Below are positions 1-7,900 of a stretch of 44,365 nt of DNA, piece by piece (within the stretch, counting starts at the first letter, position 1; every line of letters starts with the position of its first letter). Below the pieces are notes generated by a model. It worked only from the letters and a program-made list of their open reading frames with translations, did not search any database and was not told where the DNA came from. Source of the DNA: Candidatus Merdisoma merdipullorum (lineage in GTDB: Bacteria > Bacillota > Clostridia > Lachnospirales > Lachnospiraceae); NCBI GenBank assembly GCA_018715645.1, contig DVLE01000057.1, positions 1 through 44,365 of the forward strand. The letters are read 5' to 3'. The translations under genes and the position numbers were made by a program.

Positions 1-2
1 AT

Positions 3-266
3 AAAGATAAGATTATTCGGGAACAGAGAGAAGAAATCCGTTTATTAAATGAAGAAATTAAGTGCCTTCAGTTACTTTTGTCCCAAGCAGGTATTCCCTA
101 TGGAAAAGGTATTCAGGAAAAGGAAAGACCGGCTGCTCTGCAGAAGGATTCTGTCATGAGTGAAACGGAAACAGTCAGGGAGCAATTTGTCATCCCGGAA
201 ACGATCACTCAGAAGCATCGCCGATTTGACAGGCTGGGAAGAAGCGCTGGGGAAATGGCAGTGTGA
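3..266 (+). CDS. C-terminal part of an unrecognised protein (starts before the window)
   Basis: The frame is open from the first bases of the window and stops at 264-266. The visible 87 residues begin with a charged heptad-like stretch (Glu, Arg, Lys and Leu/Ile alternating) that suggests a coiled coil, then a Gln-Ala-Gly-Ile-Pro-Tyr segment and a hydrophilic tail. I do not recognise the family. The next small gene and the recombinase downstream suggest mobile-element DNA, so this may be the tail of an element gene, possibly frameshifted near its end. Whether it is intact cannot be judged because its start is outside the window. Confidence 0.4.
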   Translation, partial: KDKIIREQREEIRLLNEEIKCLQLLLSQAGIPYGKGIQEKERPAALQKDSVMSETETVREQFVIPETITQKHRRFDRLGRSAGEMAV

Positions 267-291
267 CGGTAACCTTTTCTCAGGAGGAAGT

Positions 292-357
292 ATGATGCAG
301 GAACATATTTTTGAGCGGCTGGCTCGTGAGAAAGGAATTACAGTAGAGGAAATATAA
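292..357 (+). pseudogene. Truncated small ORF, start of a Spo0A-C-like element protein
   Basis: A good ribosome binding site (AGGAGG at 282-287) precedes ATG ATG at 292, but the frame stops after 21 residues. The peptide (LAREKGITVEEI at its end) looks like the first helix of the small Spo0A-C-terminal-domain-like proteins often carried by Firmicute conjugative elements, which are normally 60-100 aa. I read it as a gene cut off at about base 355 by recombination. The family assignment rests on a very short match and is tentative; a genuine short leader peptide is the alternative. Confidence 0.35.
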
Positions 358-377
358 AGTGGTAGGTTCCAGTAGTC

Positions 378-411
378 AAAAGGTCTCGCAAAAACGGGAC
401 TTTTTCTTTTT
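378..411 (+). terminator. Intrinsic terminator behind the truncated ORF
   Basis: AAAAGGTCTCG at 378-388 can pair with CGGGACTTTT at 395-404 (one bulge, one G-T pair), followed by a T-rich run to 411. It would stop transcription arriving from the left before the recombinase gene. Confidence 0.6.
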
Positions 412-489
412 GCAGGCTTCGGTTTGAAATCGACCTCCTATTAAAATATTTCTTGTGGAAACACTAAGAACTAAAGGAGGAACGATTGT

Positions 490-1113
490 ATGGAATCAAC
501 GACTTATGGATATATACGAGTATCCACCAAAGAACAATGCGAGGAGCGCCAGCTTATCGCCCTGCGGGAATTTCCGGTACCAGACGAAAACATCTTCATG
601 GACAAGCTCAGCGGGAAGGATTTTAACCGTCCACAATATAAAAAGCTCCTGCGGAAGCTGAAACGGGGCGACATTCTGGTGGTGAAGTCCATCGACCGCC
701 TGGGTCGCGACTACGAGGAAATCCTGAACCAGTGGCGGATCATCACAAAGGAAAAACAGGCCGACATCGTGGTACTGGATATGCCGCTTTTGGATACCCG
801 GCAGACCGGCAGGGATTTGACCGGAACTTTCGTGGCAGACCTGGTTTTACAGATCCTTTCCTATGTGGCGCAGACTGAGCGGGAGAATATCCGCCAGCGC
901 CAGAGGGAGGGCATTGCCGCCGCGAAGCTGCGGGGCGTGCAGTTTGGCAGGCCTCGGAAACCAGTGCCGGAACACTTTTTCGATTTGAAAGAACGGTGGG
1001 AAAAGAAAGAGCTCAGTTCCCGGCAGGCAGCAAAAGAGCTTCATATCGCCCAGGATACCTTTCTTCGCTGGGTACACGAGCAGGAAAGAGAAATTTTTGC
1101 CGGAAAAAGGTAG
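490..1113 (+). CDS. Serine recombinase (resolvase/invertase family)
   Basis: The 207-aa product has the small serine recombinase layout. The N-terminal catalytic domain carries YIRVSTKEQ with the nucleophile at Ser12, the IDRLGRD motif near residue 67 and the long E helix after 'QTERENIRQRQ'. A GRPRKP hinge near residue 155 leads to a C-terminal helix-turn-helix (ELSSRQAAKELHIAQDTFLRW). Length matches Hin/Gin invertases and TnpR resolvases (about 180-210 aa). These enzymes form a covalent Ser-DNA link at a two-base crossover core. AAAGGAGGA at 473-481 sets the start. It sits between truncated element genes and the adhesin unit, so it may be a transposon resolvase left behind or an invertase; no second crossover site is evident in the window. 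Confidence 0.93.
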   Translation: MESTTYGYIRVSTKEQCEERQLIALREFPVPDENIFMDKLSGKDFNRPQYKKLLRKLKRGDILVVKSIDRLGRDYEEILNQWRIITKEKQADIVVLDMPLLDTRQTGRDLTGTFVADLVLQILSYVAQTERENIRQRQREGIAAAKLRGVQFGRPRKPVPEHFFDLKERWEKKELSSRQAAKELHIAQDTFLRWVHEQEREIFAGKR

Positions 1114-1148
1114 AGAATTTCGGTCGTTCCTTTATACATATTTTCTGG

Positions 1149-1201
1149 TGTGTTTTAGCCGATATTTGAGTCGTACACGATAAAGCAACCGCTAAAACGC
1201 A
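1149..1201. repeat. 53-bp palindrome behind the recombinase gene (possible crossover site)
   Basis: Arms TGTGTTTTAGC (1149-1159) and GCTAAAACGCA (1191-1201) pair over 11 positions with one G-T. An inner palindrome TCGT-AC-ACGA (1171-1180) has almost the same centre (1175). The nested symmetry about a dinucleotide resembles a small serine recombinase site. It could instead be a hairpin at the recombinase mRNA end, though no T-run follows. Confidence 0.45.
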
Positions 1202-1243
1202 TTTCGACTTATTATACACCGTCTGAACGGAAATGTCTGCTTT

Positions 1244-1325
1244 TTCGGTCAGGGCAAAACCGGTGAAAATCGGTGACGCAGAAGCCATGGGCCTTACAGA
1301 TATATTCTGTTGGCAGCCGGTGTGT
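1244..1325 (+). promoter_or_regulatory. Cyclic-di-GMP-I (GEMM-I) riboswitch aptamer
   Basis: The conserved GEMM-I core is present in order. AGGGCAAA is at 1251-1258. P2 (ACCGGT 1259-1264, ATCGGT 1269-1274) is capped by a GAAA tetraloop (1265-1268). GACGCA follows at 1275-1280, then AAGCC, a P3 arm with ACAGA/TCTGT at 1296-1310, and GGCAGCC at 1312-1318. G rather than A in the ligand-contact position of AGGGCA favours c-di-GMP over cGAMP. One extra G (1281) lies between GACGCA and AAGCC relative to the consensus I remember. The 5' strand of P1 is unclear: bases just before AGGGC pair weakly, while ACACCG at 1216-1221 is fully complementary to 1318-1323. A terminator follows at once, so this is a complete switch leader for the genes from 1431 on. 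Confidence 0.85.
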
Positions 1326-1338
1326 ATGGAAACGATGC

Positions 1339-1371
1339 AACCGGCGATCCGCCGGTTGTTTCTTTTTGTTT
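1339..1371 (+). terminator. Riboswitch expression platform: intrinsic terminator
   Basis: AACCGGCG (1339-1346), loop ATC and CGCCGGTT (1350-1357) form a perfect 8-bp stem followed by GTTTCTTTTTGTTT. GCCGGT at 1316-1321, the 3' edge of the aptamer, is complementary to ACCGGC at 1340-1345, the left arm of this stem. The two pairings exclude each other, so a folded, ligand-bound aptamer should free the terminator. This predicts an OFF switch, which is an inference from base pairing. Confidence 0.85.
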
Positions 1372-1430
1372 CACAGGAAAGACTGTGTTACGTTTATGTG
1401 TAATTCTTTTTTACAAAGGGAGGCAAATCA

Positions 1431-1694
1431 TTGGAAAGACTACTGCAATATTGCAGCAAAGAAACAGGTTATGAACAACAGGAAGTGGAAACCATCATCG
1501 TCTGCTTCCTCGATAAAATCTCGCAGGAACTATCCGAGGGGCATACTGTGGATTTGGGATCCTGCTTTGGTATTTTCAGCGTGAAGCTGCGTACCGGGGC
1601 GCTCCAGGAGGGGTCGCCGCGAACGCCGAAGGACAGCCGATACCGGGTTGTTTTCCGTGAGGGGAACCACTTGCGGCAACGACTAAAATTGTGA
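1431..1694 (+). CDS. HU/IHF-like small DNA-binding protein
   Basis: The product is 87 aa, close to HU length (about 90). Its layout follows HU: two N-terminal helices, then a beta region whose VDLGSCFGIFSVKLRTG aligns with the 'V.L.GFG.F.V..R..R.G' core of HU, then a variable arm and a final RYRVVFREGNHLRQRLK helix like the HU C-terminus. The arm lacks the usual Arg-Asn-Pro tip, so DNA bending may be altered. The start is TTG at 1431, chosen for AAAGGGAGG at 1415-1423. It is the first gene after the c-di-GMP switch and leads to the adhesin, which suggests a regulatory or architectural role for that unit. The fold call is by pattern and fairly secure; the function is inferred. Confidence 0.65.
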   Translation: MERLLQYCSKETGYEQQEVETIIVCFLDKISQELSEGHTVDLGSCFGIFSVKLRTGALQEGSPRTPKDSRYRVVFREGNHLRQRLKL

Positions 1695-1706
1695 GGAGGT
1701 ACCGCC

Positions 1707-1955
1707 ATGGAACAGACTGAGATGACTATGGTAGGATTACTGGAAATCCTTGCAAACCAGGTAGGGTGTACGTATCTGTCCGATCTGCACCAGCCAAAGC
1801 TCCTGCCCGCGATCCGGCGGGCGCTCTGCAGCATTTCCCCTAAGCGATTCAGCCTGTGGGAATGGCAGGATGCAGTGGTCTATATCACGGAAGAATCCCT
1901 TTCGTTTGAAAGCCCGGAGCAGGCGGCTGACTATCTGAAAAATTACCGAGTATGA
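1707..1955 (+). CDS. Unknown 82-aa protein between the HU-like gene and the adhesin
   Basis: The start at 1707 has GAGGAGGT at 1694-1701 overlapping the end of the HU-like gene, and the adhesin start follows 19 bases after the stop, so the three genes appear co-transcribed. The protein is acidic to neutral and mostly helical, with no signal peptide, membrane segment or Cys pair. It contains a Leu-rich first half and a 'SLWEWQDAVVYITEESLSF' segment. I do not recognise a family. It may be an accessory regulator of the surface protein or a leftover of the mobile element; the sequence does not decide. Confidence 0.6.
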   Translation: MEQTEMTMVGLLEILANQVGCTYLSDLHQPKLLPAIRRALCSISPKRFSLWEWQDAVVYITEESLSFESPEQAADYLKNYRV

Positions 1956-1974
1956 CAAGAAACAGGAGGAAGCT

Positions 1975-4900
1975 ATGAAGCATAAAACCAGAACAATGGC
2001 AAAGCGATGGCTTGCGGTGGTTCTCTGCTTGTGTATGGTCTTCCCCTCTGTGGTGACGCTCGTTTCCGCAGAGGAAGAACCGGCCTATACAGGCGGGCCA
2101 TGTGAACATCACACAGAGCATACGGAAGAGTGCGGCTATATAGAGGCCGTGGAGGGAAAACCCTGCCAGCATGAACATACCGAGGACTGCTATGCGGAAG
2201 TTTCCGCAGAATCCGAGTCCGTGGAACCTACGTGCAGCCATGTTCACGACGAGAACTGCGACTATGCAGCCCCTACGGAAGGAACGCCATGTACCCATGA
2301 ACATACGGAAGAATGCTTTGAGTGGGTAACGGAGTGTATACATGAGCATACGGATGACTGTTATGAAGAAGGCAGCGTATCCGACAACACCGCCGCCCCG
2401 CCCAACTCTGAGGAACGGGAACTGATCTGCGACCATGAGTGCAGCGAGGAAAGCGGCTGCATTACGAAAAAGAATGTCTGCCAGCACGAACACGATAGCG
2501 AGTGCGGATATTCCGAAGGGACAGAGGGAACGCCCTGCAACCATGTCCATGATGAAAGCTGCGGTTATCTGGCTGCAGAAGAATCTGTGCAGGACAGAAA
2601 TGAACTTGTTTTAATCTGCCCCCACGCCAATGGGGAGCATGACGATTCCTGCGGATATGTGGAAGCGGTGGAGGGCCATCCATGCGAGTATGTCTGCCCC
2701 ATTTGCAGCAGTATGCAGAATGGACTCACCCAACTGTCCGAAGATGACATAGAGATTACCCTGACCACCCCTATGGGCTATGTAGGCCAGGAATACAATC
2801 TGCTGGACAAGGCAGCGGTAACGCCGGAGGAGGACGAAAATGGCAACCCGATCCAGCTTCGCATTACAGACTTGCATACCAATTCCACAGATGCAGAGTA
2901 TGAATGGAGCAATCCGGTTTTGAAGGTTACTTCAAATGAAAATGTTGCCTTTGCCGTGACCTATGAGGCCTATGTGGAACTGGAAAACACGCAGGAAGGA
3001 CAGGAAACGGAAAAAGTCCTTGCGACTAAACAATTCACCTTCCCGGTTTATGCCTCTGGCGAGATCGGCGACAGGCTGAATGGGGACTTCGCCTATATTT
3101 CTGACGCTTATCTGGTCGAGGATAAAGCCACAGATTCTGGGCTGGCAATCCGCACCGGCACTGCGCCCTGGGATGATGATGACAGCGCCGGAAATGACAG
3201 CGACCCTTTGAACAACACGGTGCGCTCCTTTGACGTAGTAACCTATACGGCGGCTTTCAAAACACAAGTGCGTTCTGACAGCCCGTACACCGCCTATAAA
3301 ACCGGGACGGTCTATTATGAATTTGTGGTGGAGGGCTCCGGGGATCTGGTACGGTTTGAAACCGAGTCCATGGGCTGGATGACCGCCAAAACCGATGGGC
3401 AATTTGAAGTCACAGAAGAAACCCACGATGGAAAGACCTGTCAGGTGCTGCGGGGCAGCTTCCTGGCGGAACCGTCTGATGGCAACCCCGCCGCTATTGG
3501 AAACAGCTATCAGGAACTGAACATCGTGCTCCGTGTGCTGGCTATGAAAAAGGGAGATACCGTTAAGCCTCAATTCACCTTCTGGCTGGAGGGCAACGAT
3601 GTGCCGGAGGATGGGCTTGTGACCGGAAGCGGCCATTCCTGTGCGGAGCATGGTGAGGCAGAGTATAAGACTATCACCGCTCCGGATGTGAGCGTCACTT
3701 CCGCTCCGAGGTTTAATGTACGTATAGTCAATGGACACTCAGACGTGAACCAGACAGTAGGAACATTTGATTTTTCCACAGGAAATGACTTGGCACAGAA
3801 TAAAGATGCTGGTACGAAAGAAGGTCGGATTCAGGCATTTGGTGCAGTGATTCAGATTGTTGGCAAAAGTCAGCAGCATGGCCTTCGTGGATGTGAACTG
3901 CCCGATGGTTCGCCTATCACATTTGATTTGTCGATGACAAGCAGCTATCTGTCTGATGAGGGAGAAACGATTACACCGGGTAATACATACGCCCCTCTTC
4001 TGTGGAGTATAGATGGAAATTCATGGGCAACGAAACAATCGGATGAAAGAGATTTAAGTATGGTGCGCGTGCCGCGTTCCTACTATATTCCAACGAATGA
4101 ATATGAGGACCGTGAATCTTCAAGCTGCTTTAATGGTGGAGAGTGGAAAGGAGTTCAAAACGGAGAAACGATTCAGGTGACCGTTTCGGATTATACAGTG
4201 GATTTAGAGCAGCTTCCCTATAATAATATCGTAGACGCTCCTACAACGTACCAATATTACAATCCCAACAATATCAGCGGTTATTGGGATGTACAGACCG
4301 CCTGCTTTTCAGCCGGAGAAATCTGGGTGGTGCAGCCTTTTTACGATGATGAAGGAAAATATATAGCAGACGAATACGGTTCAGGTACTTTTCAGATTGC
4401 TTTGAAAGATACGAACTTGCAAATGACAGGTGAGAGCGATACACCGCTTGAAACTGTATCTGATAATTCCAATCAATCGGTACAGGATGATGACCGAGCT
4501 GTACAGACTTCATATCTGTCAAAATCTGGTAATATTAGCTTAGGCATTAGGTATGTACCATATACAGAACAGGGAAGTGATGGAACATTGGCCTTAACAG
4601 AGGGTTGTCACGGTAACGGAAAGGATTGGATTTTAAGCGGCGATTCTTTAGGGCTGGATGGATACCTGAATCAGGGGGGCGCTGAAGGTCAGGCCAGAGT
4701 TATTGCGGCAGATTACCTGCTGAAATTTGACGACTCATTTTTTGAACCAGAAAGAGTATTCATATATAACAACAACACTACTACCGTTCTTTATGGCGCC
4801 AAACCAGACAAAACTGGCTGGAATCACCAAAATCTGCAGCCGCATGAAACCGGTTATGACGAAGAAATGATGCAGGCAACCGCAGATGATTTGATTTTCT

Positions 4901-7900
4901 TTTCCTCTTTTGATGCGCTAAAAGAGCAGGGATACACCTGTGTGGCGGTTCTCTTAGAATCACGTAGATTATTTGCAGAGGGAAATGACAGCGTTGGTTT
5001 AAGAATCTTAGGAAAATCCAAAGATGACAGTGCTTTAGACGGTAATACATTTATGATTACCCATTCAGCGGTAGCGTGGAACTGCAACGATATAAAGGCG
5101 GCAGCTGCAAATTGGTGTAGCAAAGAGGAAACGGATTTGACTGAGGAAGATTACCTTTCCTATGTGCAAAACGGCTTCCCCAGCTGGGCGGGTAAGACGA
5201 CTCCTCTTAAATATGACAGTGATTACCCTAAACCATCAGCTGTGATTGATTATGACACCTCGGATGCTTTGAAAAACTACACCAAATCCCAGTATGACGA
5301 GAATGGCTATGTAACAGGTTCTTCTGGAACGGCAGCAGGCGATTCCTGCCTTGTAGTAGACTACTCCACTCAGATCACCAAAAGCCCCAACCAGCCCGGA
5401 ACCGGGGAAGGTGGGAAAAAGCTGACCTACGACATGGATACCAGCCAGCGGGAAGTGGACTATGTTCTCTACCCCACAGCGATCCGCTCGCAGGGGGAAT
5501 CTACCACCGAAGGAACAAGCACGACTACAACCGTCTACATCGAAGACACGTTGCCTGTTGGATTGGAGTATATTCAGAACTCTGCCTTCTACGGCGGTGA
5601 GTACACCTCCAATGGCGGCGGAAAAGCTGGAATGGTTACCGGCGGGCAGAAGTTGTTTCCTGAAATCACGAGAAATGAGGACGGCACCACCACGCTGCTT
5701 TTCACGCTGGAGAATGTCACGATTACGGAGGATGAAGTGACCTGGCTTAAGCCGATCTACTACTCCTGCCTGATCGGCACGCCTGGCAATGAGGAAACCG
5801 ACGTAGAGGACCAGCAGCAGCTTCTAAACTCGGTCAAAATCTGGAGTGACGATGAACAGATCCGGGATTTTGTAGCCACCAACGGCAACTATGCCGAGCA
5901 GAGTATCCTGATCAGCAAAAACCGTGGCGTGAGCTTTTCAAAAACCTCCGACCAGAAGATCGTGGAGCTGGGGGATGAGATGGGCTTTACCATCCACCAT
6001 GGCAACAATTCCGGCAATTCCATAGACGTGGTGGACATTGACTTCCTGCCCCATAACGGGGACGGCAGGGGGACGCAGATCACCGGGCAGGTGGTGGTAT
6101 CGGAGCTGACTATAGAGAGCAAAGAGCTTATCAATGGCTTCAAGCTGTACTATACCACCGATACCAGTAAGCGGAATACAACGGCTGCGGATTATCAAGC
6201 CGCGGATTTCACAGCGGAAAATGGCTGGACTGAGATGACGGTAGATGCGAATACCGGAGCGGTGGAGCTTCCCGACAAGACCCATGTAATCGTGGCGGTG
6301 GCCGCTGTGGGCAGATTGACACCGAACAGCACCTTGAAAATGCACATCTCCTTTGAAGTGCCAGACGGCAAGCCGGGCGAGTTTTTGGTAAACAGTTTCG
6401 GCAGCGGAGACATGGAGAGCAACGCCAGAACGTACATTGTGAACCGCCTGCTGGAAGGCGTTGTGTGGCTGGACGCCGACAAGGACGGCCTGCGGGAATC
6501 CGGCGAGGCCCTCATAGACGGCGTAAAAGTTACCTTGATGCAAAGGGGCCAGGACGGAACCTATATCCCTTACTTGCTGAACGGGAAGGCCGTTTCCGTG
6601 GAAACCGGCAAGCAGATCAACGTACTGACGGGGGAAACCAGTGATAACACCAGAGGCGCCGGCGCTTACGGGTTCCATCATCTGCCCCAGGGCGATTTCG
6701 CTGTCAGGTTTGAGAGCGGCGAAACGGTGAAGCTCGGCGATTACACGGCGACGCAGACAAATGTGGGAACTAACGACACCATCGACTCCGACGCTATCGC
6801 GCAGGAGCAGGATGGGGATCTGATTTCTGCCAGCATTGAAGGAATCGAAATGCCAGAGGCGAAAGAGATCACCGTACAGACCTACGAATCCCGCTACCAT
6901 GACCTGGGCCTCTATGTTTCACAGATCAACATCCCGGTGGAAAAAGTCTGGGACGATAACAACGACCAGGACGGCAAACGCCCCAGCTCTGTAACTGTGA
7001 CACTGTATGCTGACGCTCAATCAACAGGCCAATCGCTGACGCTGAATGAGGCGAATAGTTGGAAAGGCTCTTTTGAGAATCTGGCAGAATCCGAGAACGG
7101 CAAGAAGATCAATTATACCGTAAAGGAAACGCCTGTAAGCGGATATGTGTCTGCAACTACCGGCTCTGCTTCGGAGGGCTTCACCATCACCAACAGCTAC
7201 ACGCCGGAGACGGTCGATATTTCCGGCTCCAAAACGTGGAACGACAATAACAATCAGGACGGCAAACGGCCTGCGTCTATCACCATCCGGCTTTATGCCA
7301 ACGGGATGGAGTTGAAAGATAAAGCGGTGAGCGTGACTGCAGACGATGATTGGAAGTGGAGCTTTACCGATCTGCCGAAATACGCGGATGGAAAGCCGAT
7401 TACCTATACCATTACCGAGGATTCTGTGGATGGTTACACCTCGGCGTTCAATGGCTACGATGTGACCAATACCTACTCTCCGGAACAGACCAGTATTACC
7501 GTGACAAAGGCATGGGCAGACAGCGATGACCAGGACGGGCTGCGGCCGCAGTCTGTTACAGTGAGATTGCTGGCGAATGGCAGGGATGCCGGAAAAACTT
7601 TAACGCTGAATGCAGGAAACAACTGGCAGGGTACTTTCTCCGAATTGGATAAGTACGAGAACGGCCGTGAAATCACCTATACCATTGAGGAAGTGTCGGT
7701 AACGGGTTATGAAACCGAGATCAGCGGTTCCTCCTCTACAGGCTTTACTGTTACCAATACGCATACTCCGGAGACAGTCACGCTTTCCGGCGCCAAGACA
7801 TGGAATGATGCCAACGATCAGGACGGTAAGCGTCCCTCATCCATCACGATCCGGCTCTATGCCAACGGGGTGGAGCTGAAAGATAAAGCGGTGAGCGTGA

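Noticed and set aside
490-1113. Phase-variation invertase controlling the adhesin
   Set aside because: Only one symmetric candidate site was found in the window. Inversion needs two sites flanking a promoter, and the riboswitch leader has no inverted copy nearby.
1244-1325. cGAMP (GEMM-Ib) rather than c-di-GMP sensing
   Set aside because: The ligand-contact position in AGGGCA is G, the c-di-GMP type; organisms using GEMM-Ib are mainly Geobacter relatives. Not fully excluded without binding data.
5938-6900. 320-codon open frame on the strand opposite the adhesin
   Set aside because: It mirrors the codon bias of the real gene, has no ribosome binding site and no recognisable protein features. 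The same holds for long antisense frames at 2932-3738, 7837-8856 and 10783-11961.
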